From Mesaphorura yosii (lineage: Eukaryota; Arthropoda; Collembola; Poduromorpha; Tullbergiidae), in the NCBI GenBank assembly GCA_009869945.1, contig WIXG01000375.1:1-64000 (forward strand): a stretch of DNA of 64,000 bases. Direction: 5' to 3'. Positions 48,951 to 59,690 of this stretch are shown piece after piece; the stretch's first letter is position 1; each line of letters begins with the position of its first letter. The translations under genes were made by a program, and so were the position numbers. A model generated the notes under the pieces. The model saw only the letters and a list, made by a program, of their open reading frames with translations. It had not been told where the DNA came from and did not search any database.

Positions 48951-51900
48951 TTATTTTTCTTAAGAAGATCCAGGGCTTTCGTCCTCCATTTAATTAAATC
49001 TCTTTGGCTTCCACTTTCACTGCAGCGCTCAGCTCTGCGTCTTTCCTGCCTGCATCACAACGCAGAAACAGAAATGTGACAGAAACCGCTACTTGTGGCC
49101 ATGCACAGCGAGTTATCGATTTAATAATTCCATGCACGAGACAGCTCCCTGCACAGCAGCTTTCACTTCATAACTTTGTCCGCTGCGCCGGCAGCTGCTG
49201 CTTGCTCCTGCTTTATACTGCTTACCCAACCGTGTCGCGTCGTATGGAAAGAAGAATCATGACTTTGTTTGCCAGGAGTCAAAGTCAAATGGGTTTTATG
49301 CGCGCCATGCGTGGCAGGTGAGAGACCGAAATGTCTTTACGTATTCTTGCATCGTCTCCATCATAAGTCAATTCTCTCGGAGCGATCTCTCAGTTTGTAG
49401 TTTACTCATTTGCGAGCGAATTACTTTCTCGTAGGACTCCGTAGAAGCCCATTATAGAATCCCACCTTACGATTCATAATTCTCTTGAAAACGAGCGGAG
49501 CAGAGTTCGAAACTTCTAGTTCCTGTTTACAGACTCCAAATTCATATTTAGCGCTCAGTCATGCAGCAGCCGAGGATCGAAGAATGGCGCGCCCAGGTTC
49601 CGTTAATTTATAATGGACAAAGTTTTTCTCTCCGCGTGAGCGTCTGTTCACTTTACGCAATTTTGGCTGTCTCGCCTTGGCCACTGGCTAAACACAAAGC
49701 AGAAAAGAAAAGTTTTGGTTGCCTGTTGGGTTTTCCACAGTTTACACCTGGCAAACTCAGTGAAGCTGGGTAAATCTGCCACTTGCACGTGTGCTCATTA
49801 TTTCCGATTCCACGCATCAGCTCACAATTGCCAATTGCCAGTCGCTCTAAACTCGCAAAACTGGCGGTCACTCGAGTGGAAGCGTTCGAAATCATTTATC
49901 GCGACTCCCCCACGCCGTCAAACGTCAATAATCGTGCATAACCCAATCGGACGCCGCCGCTGGAGCTGCTTCGTGAATTCTCCGCCGTGCTCTGCAGAAT
50001 ATTGAGCGAATCAATCTCCATTACACGGAATGAATACACGAACATGAAGAGAAAAAGTCGTCTGTCCAACCCGCACATTTCGTCTCGCCTGGATGCTCGA
50101 GGAAGGCAGAAGCTTAGACAAAAGCAGTAGGATTAAATTCTGGACTCTTTACATGCCCGTATTTGTATTTGTAGTGCATTATTACAAAGAGAATTGGGAA
50201 TTGTTGTCTTTGAGTCTTGGACTTTCTTCTTGTATGCACTCGAGCCTCTCGAGAATGGCTTTTTCTCTGGGAAACGCAATTTCTATTTTCTCTCTGTTTG
50301 CAGGCGGCCGGGTGATGTTTATTCTCGTGTGATGACTTTCTCTTTGTGCCTCCGCTTCTGTTTCTTTCCGTGCACTTTGCCAATTCAAACAGAGCGAGCG
50401 AGCTGTTCTACTTATGAAGGGCTTTATGCGGGCGGGCGTGCAATTTGCGGGAACCTGCGTTCCGTGGAGAGCAATTACAAGTAAGGGCGAATCAGGAAGA
50501 CTTTCTCCAGTTGAATCCGCCACGAGACACAATTGGCAAATGGTTTCTCATTACTGCAACGCGAAGGCCGCAATCAATGCACCGCACCGTGTCTCAATCA
50601 CTTGCAATGAGAAGGAGAAAGTTGAGTTGAGTAAGGAGAAAGTTTAAACTTTCTCCTCCTTTGTCTTTAAACTTCAAATATGCTAAAAGGGCCTAGAGAA
50701 GAAACTTTTAACTTTCCCTCTCCATGTTTAACGCTGCCAATTTCCTTCCACTTGAATCATTTCCGGAGAGATTCTCTCACAGTGTAATACGAACCTTGAA
50801 AAGAGCGATGTCAAATATCAATACGTAAATAACTTTCTCCTGTCTAAAATGCGTTTGCCTTCTTTGACTTCTTACCTTTCCCTTGGGAGACGCGGGCTGG
50901 GAACTCTTTAAGAAATCGTAAATCTGCCGCCGCGCTCCGACTACGAATAGTTTCGCAGTAATTATTTCTGATCCGGATCGATCAGCCAGGAACCGTATTG
51001 AATTCCCCGTTCGAAGATAGGTTGACAGTAAGCTCCGAACTTGAACGAGTACAGTGAACAAGTTGTGCATTATTCACCTTGTTAAAATTCACAGATACTC
51101 TGGATTTTGAACTTGTTCACGAGCACTGCGAAGGAACTCTTCAGCAAAACTTTAATTGCACGGCAGTGTAATTTGTGGAGGGATTTTACTGATTCTGGAT
51201 TTTATTATCACCACTGCCGTCTTTATTTGCAGCTGACGAGTAATTGATTGAGTGCGTTTGGAAACTAAACAAATTATAGCTCACCTTCTATTCGTATTGT
51301 CCGTTGTCTAGAATTGCGAGCAAATCTCTTCATTTTATTACAGAACGCCTTTGTATGGAATCCCCGTAATTGAATGCGAAACCCGTAATTATTATACTTG
51401 GCAACGTGAGAGCAATGGGAAAGCTCCATTCGACGGCCGACCGGTGATTGTATGTGTACCTTCCAATTAGTTTCGAGCAGCTAACTAGAAACGGAAGGAG
51501 GAGGAGACAAATGAAAGAATATGGAAAGGGGCAATGGAATATAACGTCAAAGTGTTATTATTAGTGTCCGAAGCAAACACGCACACCAAATTAAGAGTTG
51601 GGTACATAATTCCTGATTGCCAGTTTTATTGTTACGGCCGCGTGTAAACATTTCCCTTCGCTGCGTCGGCGATTGCCCGATCGTTATTGAATCACGAGTC
51701 ACGACCTATTTTCGGTCACAACGACATGGGTTATGAAATATAGATTCTAGATTGTATCGCTTGATTATGAATTCCCGAAATTCCTGAACGAAGAGGAAAA
51801 TTAGGGGCAATTTGATGCGAGAGATTCTGAACTTATTGCAGAGCTCGCTTTCACGACGATGGCGGCTCTCACAGACGTTCCTTACTCCGACTTGGGCTTT

Positions 51901-53350
51901 GATGATGAAGCGCTGCTGATGACGAAAGTAATCCCGACAAATTAGAAGGGATTTGTCACTGCGCCGGGGAGCTCTAATTGTCGAGGAATTTTTGCATGGA
52001 CAAAAGAGGTTGGATGCTGGTCTAATTCCATTTCTCATGTACCAGGCGACCGTTTTAATTAAAATTAAGCCGATATCAAATCAGGAGAAGCCTGACTCGA
52101 ATCCAATCAGACACCGAATTACTGAATTGCATCTGCGCTTCATTGAAAGGTCCCCGATTAATGAAAGCCAGGACGGAAAAAGAGAGACAAGGAAAATCTA
52201 TGGTTCTAGTGTTCATGTGCTTCTGATCGAAGAGTAATTTCGTAAGCGATAAGCGGAAACTGTGTGTGCATATTCTCTATGGATTCAAATGGACGGATTC
52301 ACGACTCACGTGGTGCTCGCTCATCCATCATCGCAGCACGGCGCATAATTAATCCACTGGATTGTGGAATTTGAATGGCGAATTGTGGTCTGGCAGTTTG
52401 AATAATTCATCTCACGTTTTCGCGTGCATTGTTCGTGTGCATTTGCCATTCTCTGGCTGACTTCTTTTGTCTTGGCGACGCGTCCTTTCAGCAGCAACAG
52501 ACTCTCGAGTATGTATTTGGAGCATATTCAATTAATGGAATGAAAACAAAGGGATTTTCTGATTTGCTGCAGCGAAAGTCTGGCAGAGTGAAGAGGAGAT
52601 TGACATTTTGCGGGACTCGTTTCCATTCCATACAAGCTGATTGAGGATGAAAGTGCAGATTAAATTCCGCAATCGATCGTGAATGCATGCATGCATTCTG
52701 CTTCTATCAAGATTCAAGATTCACATGACGACCCGAATTTTTAATTAATATTCGTGAGCGGAAAGTTGAAATTTCATTAAATACTTTCGCTCATTAGAAT
52801 TTTAAATCGGTTTAGTTTTGAAGAGGCCGAGTAATCGTAACGTAGTCGGCCTGTAAGAAATCGCAGACCGACCGCACTCATTGCCGAAGCCGCGTTTCTA
52901 CTCATTCTACTGCTCGATACTTGGTACACAAACAGTAATTGAAGTTTGTAATTTCTATATTGTCTGATATCTCGCTATTCATCACGACACGGTGGCATGA
53001 TTGACGGCAGTAAATCTAACGCCTTGCCAATTGCCTGCACTTTGCACGCGGTACCTCCGTTCTTGCTCCTTAAGTGGTTATTGCGAAATCGCTAAACGAC
53101 TTTATGCATTCAGAATCAAGAATTCCTGGAAATTAACTGCTTTTCAGGTCGCTGGATCTGAAACTTTTGTGATTATGTACCTGGCGACTGGCAGTGTGTA
53201 ACACGCGCGTGTGTTTCTCATGAACTTTTTAAGTTTTTCATTGACAGACGTTTTCCCATTTTGGCACTGACTGAGTGGAAAGTCCATCCATCGACTGGTC
53301 AGTGGGCAACTGACAGCTCGAATAGGTCCCTGCGAGGCCGCCAGAATGCC

Positions 53351-53388
53351 TATAAAGTCACTGACTGAATTACGAAGCGCGTCAGTTG
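53351..53388 (+). promoter_or_regulatory. TATA box and initiator
   Basis: TATAAAG at 53351-53357 and an arthropod-type initiator TCAGTT at 53383-53388, with the initiator A 33 bases downstream, which is the expected spacing. The gene served is unclear: either the ZAD/winged-helix gene at 53848, through a leader ending at an acceptor near 53810 (CATTTCAG), or a lost gene beginning at 53497. Confidence 0.6.
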
Positions 53389-53496
53389 AGAACTGGTTGA
53401 CTAAGGCTCATAAACCTCACTTTACGTTTAACTTTAGTCCCCACAGGTTTTACATAATTTTGCTCTCATAGTGCAGAAGAGTTTCAATTTCCAAAA

Positions 53497-53550
53497 ATGT
53501 TCCGTGCACTTTTCTTCTTGTTCCTGGTTTTGGTAATTTGCCGTTTTTGC
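53497..53550 (+). other. Short ORF with signal-peptide character
   Basis: ATG followed by MFRALFFLFLVLV and a stop after 18 codons. A possible donor (TTG|GTAATT) lies within. It could be the first exon of a secreted protein whose remaining exons are gone, or an upstream ORF in the leader of the next gene. Splicing to the acceptor near 53810 in phase 0 would meet a TAA at once. Confidence 0.3.
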
Positions 53551-53847
53551 TAATACGGCGTTCCGCACCACCGCTACAACATCAGCACGTTACTATATAT
53601 GTACTCTGTGAATATTGCCATTGAATTGCACGGTACTTCATTAAATCAAAGAACAAAGAATTCTCAACGCGATCTTCAACTTTCTTTGCATCCTCCGCCG
53701 GTAAGCATGACAGCGTGCGAACTTGAACCTCGAATTCGAATCTCTGACTTGAGAAAAGAAACTTGTACATTTACAGAAGTGTCTGTGATTTAATGATTTC
53801 AATCATTTCAGTAACTTAATTGCTAGTTAACCAGTTAACCCGGTGTG

Positions 53848-55856
53848 ATGGAGTTGATTCCCAAGTGCTTTAATTGTGCCGGGCCGGTGGACCCCCAGAA
53901 AATCAGTTCGTTGAGGGGCCAAGACCGAGCAGGTATCAATCGACCGGCCACCGTCGTCAAACTCAAGACTTTTCGGTATGTGATGGAGGCGGACATCGAG
54001 AATGCCAACGCACGGCTGGCGGAAGCGCTGAATCTACTCAGCTGTGTGGAGAAAGCCACTTGCAGTTTCTGCTCGGACTTGCTTAAGCAAATGAGCGATG
54101 CACGCAACCGGTTCGGCCAGGTTACCGCTTCCGGCTCCCTTTGGCACATTGTGCAAACGTCGGCACGGAACAGAGAATTCCTCCAAGCACCAGCACCGCC
54201 GCTGCCGCCAACACAGTCCAATTCAATCAATACCGACGTGCAACAGATGCCTGCGACTGTGGCCACCACGAGCCGGAGCCCGACAAAAACAGCGTTTGAG
54301 AAGTACCACGATTGGCGGCACGTTTACGGTCTTGTTCAGCTGATCTTCGAGTCCTTCAGCCGGCAGGGTTGCAAGAAACAAACGATCAAAGGAATAAACG
54401 ACTACATCCTAAGCAGACAGCCGGACTTCTTCATGAGGAATAGGGAACCGGTGAGTATTTCGTTAATTCCTGAGGTCAGGATTCCGCTAATTAAATTACT
54501 AATTTTTTATTGACGGACTTGCAGAATGTTCTCCGGCGGGTACTGAACCAATTTTTCTGGAATGGGACCCAGGCGGGATACATGAAGCACAACAATCGCC
54601 GTTCAGCTTCGGGGCCGGGAGAGGTTCAGGGGAGCACGGCCTTGTGGACCATCCACTACCAATACAAGACTCTCCAGACGATTCACAAAGTGCTCAGCGA
54701 CACGCACGCTCCACTCCAGCCGACTCTCCAACCACCGAGCCCAACCGACTGCGAAAGCCACAAGTGTGAAGGCTCTCGACCTGAACCGGAAGCATTCGCT
54801 TCTGTAGCTAAGAGCGCCAATGCAAATGCCAAGGCGCAATCCCAACACAGCAACGGTGAAGGTGAAAGCGTGCCTGCGAAAATCAAGAAGACTGAGGAGC
54901 CCCAACGGGCTTCGGAGGAGGAGGCCAAAGTGGTCGAGGTCGATGTCGAAGGTGATGGCGGCGACCAGAAACGGAAACGACCAAAGGCAGCCGACTCGAA
55001 CGAAGAAGGTCCTTCGCCAAGGCCAAAGTCAAGGTCAAACCCGTTTCTGACGCAAGTCGAAGATATTACCAACGACCACGTCCGGCTGGAAGTCGTTCTG
55101 CTCAGTGTTCAGGTGAACCTGTCCAAGTTGGAGCTGCCACGCCGCCCAGGCTTCAAGGAGATGAGCGAAGGGCGGAAAAAACTGGTGCTGCAGGCAGTCA
55201 AGTCGCTGCTGAAGGTCACGACCGAGCTGTACTTGGCCCTGGACGGATTTCTCCTTCGAAATGGAACCGTGGACAATGGAAAAAGTGGGCATGGGCTCAC
55301 GCTCTCCGACTGGCAGCCCGGGGAATTGACGGAGGTGGTCCAGTTCCCCATCGACGTCCTTGCGAAGTACTTCAGCGTCCTCCTCCGCTGCAGCGACTGT
55401 TTGGCGCTGCCCGAGTTCGGACGATACGCTGTTGTGCTGAAGCTCATGAAACTCCGGCTCCTCCGCCTTCTCGCAGTTCAGCTTCTCGCCCACACCAACA
55501 CCGCGAACGCCAACTCCAAATCGGTGTCTGTCTCAGTCATGGCCTTGGTTGATAGGTACTTTGACAATATCGCCAACTGCCTCAAGTGGAAAGTCGAGAT
55601 CGACCCCGCCACAAAGACGCAGAGGCGAATTGAGAATGAAGACTGGTCCCCCGACAAGACGCTCCGTGCGTGGGGGCTCCTGCTCGGCCAACTTCGGGCT
55701 CGGGCCCGCCAGGGCGATGAGGCTGGAGGAGCGAGTGCTACTGTGAGTGCGCTGGACATCTTCGCTGTGAACGTGGACCACAGGGAGCTCGGGTGGCAGG
55801 GATTCCAAGAGAAACTGGACCGACTCCAGAACGCCCTGCAAAAACAGCAGTCATAG
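53848..55856 (+). CDS. ZAD-like plus forkhead-like winged-helix nuclear protein
   Basis: Two exons, 53848-54450 (donor CCG|GTGAGT) and 54525-55856 (acceptor TTGCAG|AATGTT), with a 74-bp intron in phase 0; 644 aa. Residues 1-90 carry two CxxC pairs (Cys7/Cys10 and Cys72/Cys75) and the helix CSFCSDLLKQMSDARNRF, like the zinc-binding ZAD dimerisation domain of arthropod zinc-finger proteins. Residues about 155-250 resemble a forkhead winged helix: VYGLVQLIFESFSRQG, then INDYILSRQPDFFMRN, then NVLRRVLNQFFWN, closing with ALWTIHY (forkheads end near WxID). A disordered charged segment (about 270-390) has a nuclear-localisation-like KRKRPK, and the C-terminal 250 residues are leucine-rich and helical. 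A nuclear DNA-binding or adaptor role is inference; I do not know the protein. Confidence 0.75.
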
Positions 55857-56024
55857 CAACGCTGAGCGCGAGTGCTGCCCTTACCCTTCAACTTCAACGC
55901 CGACGGATGAAGAAATGGAGATCTGCAACTGCAACCTTTGAACCTGCCTTTACCTTACAATGCATACTTTATTTCTGACAATCGGAATTAAAATTAACTG
56001 ACCGAACCAAATATTAGACGGTCA

Positions 56025-56030
56025 AATAAA
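56025..56030 (+). terminator. AATAAA polyadenylation signal
   Basis: Plus-strand AATAAA about 170 bases after the stop of the ZAD/winged-helix gene. Confidence 0.5.
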
Positions 56031-56041
56031 ATGAATTTGTC

Positions 56042-56130
56042 TAACCCTTCCTGCTTGCCAGCCACTCGGTAACAGTAACGTCTCGTGTGCCGACTGTAAA
56101 ATTTAGCAGAGTATGACGAGTGGCGAGCGA
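56042..56130 (-). pseudogene. Remnant of a second GH99-like gene 3' end
   Basis: On the minus strand, GAGTGGCTGGCAAGC followed within 12 bases by TAG repeats the last codons of the neighbouring hydrolase (VTEWLASRK at 56278-56310). The preceding 60 bases align loosely. It reads as the 3' end of a former tandem copy. Confidence 0.5.
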
Positions 56131-56277
56131 CTGCAATGTCGCCTCGGCCCCTGGAATGTATTGGCACGAGCACATTCCCGAAGTTGTATAATTTAATAAG
56201 TGACGTCAATTTAATACGGCAATTTACAAGGAAAGGTGGTCTCGAGTTGTCACGAGTGTATTAATATTTACTCATGT

Positions 56278-57534
56278 CTAAGTTTGTTTTCGGCTTGCCA
56301 GCCACTCAGTAACGTTACTCGGGTCGTAGAGCTGTGCAAAAGGTGACGTTGGTCGTGTTGGAGTGAGCGGCAGCTCTCCGCGAAGCATTCTGCCTCCATC
56401 ATTCGTGAGTCGGAGGTAATAGTCAGGAGAGCACCAGACGCCGTCTTCGTCGGTGGTGATGAAGTTTCCGTTAGACGGTACCCAGCTCTGGTCGGGGGCG
56501 GTCTTTGCGATCTGATTGCCTTCATTGTACTCGTCCCACATGGAAATGTAGATTCCCTGCGCCCCTACTCGCACCATATTGTAGAACTGCCGCCACATGA
56601 AATCCCCATGCGCCCGCTGGCGCTCCTGCACATCGCCAGGCAGGACACACGGCTGGTAGTCAATGCCTCGTTCGTTGCAGAGCGCCTGATCCGGCCCGTT
56701 CACATTATTGTAGAAATTATCCGTGTCTCCGACGTTTCCGATGCGGCCGACCATCCAAGGGGAAATCATGTCGAAGGAGGTGTACACCTCGAAGAAACCC
56801 GGGCGCGAGTCGCTGTCGCCGTTTCGCCAGTGGGTCGGAGTGCCACCGATGAGGTAGACGCCTTGGCCCTTGAACCAGTTGATCACGTCCTGCGCCTGGG
56901 CCGCCGTGAAAGGGCGCTGGTTGTCGTTGAACCCGAATCCCCAAATGCACACGACGGGCTTGTCGTTCTGGCGGGCGTAGGCGGAGGACGACGTGTACGC
57001 ACGCATTTTATTGGTCCAGTCATCCTTGATCTGCTGCTGCACGACATTTTCTGGCCACCCGCTAACGTCGTACATGATGTAGAACTTCCGGCCGTGCCGT
57101 TCGGCGGCGGTACGGACCCGGGCGGTGATGGCATCCCGAATCGGCCCCTCGCCGCTGACGGGGTTGAAGCGCTGAAGGGCGGCCGTGTGGATACCGTACT
57201 CGGCCATCCACCGGAACTGCGTGTCGAGGACCTGCTCGTCGAAGGAGCTGAAGAGCCGCGCCTGGTCTCCGTTGTTGAGGTTAGCGAACGCCGTCAGGGC
57301 GCTGTTTGTGTACTCGCGCATGTCCGGCCAGGACTTGATGGCGCTGTTTGAGGGCGAGGGCGGCTGCCCCCAGTTGTGGCTCCAGTGCCACCACTCATTC
57401 ATCGGTGACCCGTCCCCCGCCGTCGCGAACCACGCCTGCATCCCGACGGTGATTTTCCCAACCACGTCGCCAGGGGGCGAGCCGGCCGAGGCGAGAGCCA
57501 CGGAGAGAAGTGCAATTGCAAATTCGAGCTTCAT
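56278..57534 (-). CDS. Secreted GH71/GH99-like glycoside hydrolase, intronless
   Basis: Single-exon gene of 418 aa. Residues 1-17 form a signal peptide (MKLEFAIALLSVALASA). The body is of the GH71/GH99-like type found mainly in bacteria and fungi: an early block WWHWSHNWGQPPSPSN, the block FSSFDEQVLDTQFRWMAEYG, and MWDEYNEGNQI near residues 332-342. Glu335 and Glu338 in the DEYNEG motif match the E-x-x-E acid pair that GH99 endo-mannosidases use. GH99 enzymes cleave alpha-mannoside-containing glycans and GH71 alpha-1,3-glucans; the substrate here is unknown. Absence of introns in a window whose other genes have them, with a bacterial/fungal family, suggests horizontal acquisition. Its TATA box and host-like base composition suggest it is now adapted. 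A decayed duplicate 3' end lies just downstream. Confidence 0.85.
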   Translation of the reverse strand: MKLEFAIALLSVALASAGSPPGDVVGKITVGMQAWFATAGDGSPMNEWWHWSHNWGQPPSPSNSAIKSWPDMREYTNSALTAFANLNNGDQARLFSSFDEQVLDTQFRWMAEYGIHTAALQRFNPVSGEGPIRDAITARVRTAAERHGRKFYIMYDVSGWPENVVQQQIKDDWTNKMRAYTSSSAYARQNDKPVVCIWGFGFNDNQRPFTAAQAQDVINWFKGQGVYLIGGTPTHWRNGDSDSRPGFFEVYTSFDMISPWMVGRIGNVGDTDNFYNNVNGPDQALCNERGIDYQPCVLPGDVQERQRAHGDFMWRQFYNMVRVGAQGIYISMWDEYNEGNQIAKTAPDQSWVPSNGNFITTDEDGVWCSPDYYLRLTNDGGRMLRGELPLTPTRPTSPFAQLYDPSNVTEWLASRKQT

Positions 57535-57587
57535 CGTGTCAGATGCGAATGGCGAAAGTGTCTGCCGGTTGTGGTTCCAGCTGCAGA

Positions 57588-57594
57588 TTTTATA
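57588..57594 (-). promoter_or_regulatory. TATA box of the GH99-like gene
   Basis: TATAAAA on the minus strand, 54 bases upstream of the ATG at 57534, leaving a short 5' UTR of about 25 bases. Confidence 0.7.
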
Positions 57595-57932
57595 GCCCGA
57601 GTCATCTGTGCCAATTCGCAGGCTGGAATTCGCAATTTGTTAATTCACGAACCTGCAATTGGCACTTCAGTCTGTCTCTCTGCCCCTGATTGATCGTGAT
57701 GGATGTTTACAGCCTGCCATTGTCAGGCCACTTGCGAAAGCGATTATTTATTTCGATGGAGCACAGTCACGTATACAAATCCCACTGTTTGCTGTTTTGC
57801 TCCCATACTCGTTTGACTTTGACTTGGACAGAACGTCAGTTTATTCAAGTGGTCGGATTACACGTGGGCTTATGATGGTAGTTATTGATTTATTGCTGAC
57901 AGCATCTGAATTCTAACGCCGAGGCCGAGGGG

Positions 57933-58463
57933 CTACTCCAGGACGCGGAGAGTGATGCCGAGGCAGATGATTTCGCGGCCGGCGGGTCCGTCGCCGACGA
58001 GGTTGAAGGCCATGAGGGCGTCGTTCTGGAAGGCGCCCGTGATGGAGACGGTGTACCCGAACGTGTAGCTCACCCCAGCCTCCACCGCCGAGTCCGCCAC
58101 CTCAGCGTCCACGACTTCGTGGTGCTCGGGCGCCTGCACAAGCACGATGCTTAGACGCAGCTTCGAGTGAGAGAAATCTGCAGGACCCATCCGGACGCAT
58201 TTTAGAATTGATATTTAATTAAATATGGCTGTTAGCTTCTGCTTACTTGGCCTGAACTCGACTTCGACGCGGTACTGACGGCCGATGACCGTCTCGCACG
58301 GAACGCCGGTGCAGTCGGTGAAGCGCGTGTCCACGATCGTCGACTGCGACCCGCAGTCGAGAATCCCGTCGATTGCGCGCCTGGAGACCAGGGCCCCGGC
58401 CGAGCAGGAACCGAGGACGGCGGCGAAGGCCACGAGGGCAATGATGTGACCGGATCGGACCAT
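57933..58463 (-). CDS. NPC2-like ML-domain lipid-binding protein
   Basis: Two exons, 58247-58463 (donor CCA A|GTAAGC) and 57933-58177 (acceptor CTGCAG|ATTTC), intron 69 bp, 153 aa. A signal peptide (to about residue 23) precedes an ML (MD-2-related lipid-recognition) domain: DCGSQ near the start, CTGVPCETVIGRQY, the strand VEVEFRP, and the closing strand IICLGITLRV. NPC2 proteins carry cholesterol or other lipids in lysosomes; arthropod members also act as secreted lipid or odorant carriers. The first and last Cys and the CTGVPC pair are kept, but I see no Cys in the middle of exon 2, so the third disulfide of typical NPC2 is absent. Ligand unknown. Confidence 0.88.
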
Positions 58464-59546
58464 TTTGAGGTTTGGGCTTGTCTTGGCTGGCTTGGCAAGG
58501 GCAAGGCGAGGCTGTTACAGCTCGAAGGCTAGCTTAGGACTGACCATGACGGGCGGCCTAACGGGGAATTAAAATGCAAAGCGCTCCGTGATGCGGGTGG
58601 CTGACTTTTACGACCCGCCAGTCAGGCTCACGGAAATCGGGTGCAATAAATTGCACAAATAAGTTCCATCGCGTCGTCACTCTGCTTTGCTGCGCGCAGC
58701 TGATGGAAGATTTACCACGGTGCATCACAAATCAAACCAAACTGGCCGCTCGGGAGACTGTGCAACAGGTTAATCTCGATGGACGCACGCTCAATTTAGC
58801 ATAAATCTCGTTGAGCCGTGCAATTACGCGCGTATCCCTCAAATTGACGTCGGCTGACCGTGTCATCCTTTCGTGGCACGCAAAACGGCTAAGCTGTTAA
58901 ATCCCTCTTGCTATGAAATTCTGTGTTTGTGATTGCCAGCCTGCGCAAAATGCAGGGTGCTGCAGACTGGCCGCCGACAAAGGAGCCGAGAGCGAGAGCA
59001 CAAGAATGACGTAATTGCGCATAATTTCACCGCATGTAATGAAATGGTAACAAGAAAATGCAAAAAGCTGCGCACGGCTGAAAAGTTGAGGAAGTCGAGA
59101 CAGGAAATAAAGCACGAAACATGGGAAATCGATTTTTATTGTGTGATATCTTTGATGCCTGCCAATATCACCAACCGACCATCTACGACCTTACTGTGTG
59201 AGCACCCACACCCACTCTCCAATGACTGACTAACTGTAATCAAGCCGCCGGGCCAAGCCATAGGTGCAGGTGAGATTGCGTAATAGCTGTCAGCAGATCA
59301 TCGTCCTTCTTCCCACGCATACATCTTGCATAATTGCAGGTAGTTAGCGCCCAAATTGGTGGCTTCTCCGTAAAAGGACCACCGCGCCATGTCATGCGAT
59401 ACACCCGACCTGTCTGCTGCATGCTGGCGGGATGCTGAGCACATTCACCAACCCAAAGCCAGAGCGAGCTCTGGCAGCAGAGCGAAACGAAGACGAGTTG
59501 CGACAAAGGCGCTCGCTTGCATTTCGAAAGTTGCTACTTCCTTTCG
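58464..59546. other. Intergenic between two divergent genes
   Basis: 1.1 kb between the NPC2-like start (minus) and the TATA box of the small secreted gene (plus). No gene, RNA or repeat recognised. It must hold both promoters. Confidence 0.5.
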
Positions 59547-59553
59547 TATAAAA
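59547..59553 (+). promoter_or_regulatory. TATA box of the small secreted gene
   Basis: TATAAAA 138 bases upstream of the ATG at 59691. Confidence 0.65.
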
Positions 59554-59690
59554 GGCGAGGAAGAAAGGAAGTTGGGCAATCCACTTAAATACAAGCCCAA
59601 TTCGTGTCTGACCTGACCGGACCAAGTTCACGTGTTCAGCCCGTTTACAGTCCCCGAGCCAGCAGAAGACAGAAGAGCCGACCACTCAAG

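Larger units (their letters stand above)
39760..52800. repeat. Tandem duplication, unit 2: shrunken, partly inverted, exons lost
   Basis: 13 kb without an intact gene, made of three blocks collinear with unit 1. Block A (39.8-43.5 kb) is a direct copy of 15.1-25.9 kb. Block B (43.57-51.4 kb) is an inverted copy of 27.7-37.8 kb; for example 43590-43655 matches 37741-37810, 45900-46127 matches 33940-34240, 47600-47750 matches 31085-31195, 49110-49320 matches 30700-30930, 50905-50960 matches 29430-29490. Block C (about 51.7-52.8 kb) is direct again, with 52220-52760 matching 39310-39720. Exon 1 is missing through a deletion between sequences equivalent to 17.65 and 21.45 kb (join near 41.05-41.14 kb). 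Exons 2, 3, 5-8, 11 and 12 were not found where expected. All matches are by eye. Confidence 0.65.

Noticed and set aside
54683..55072. Minus-strand ORF of Ser-rich sequence
   Set aside because: Shadow of the charged linker in the ZAD/winged-helix gene.
56608..57351. 247-codon plus-strand ORF
   Set aside because: Lies antisense to the GH99-like gene in GC-rich coding DNA; composition is a shadow of the real frame.
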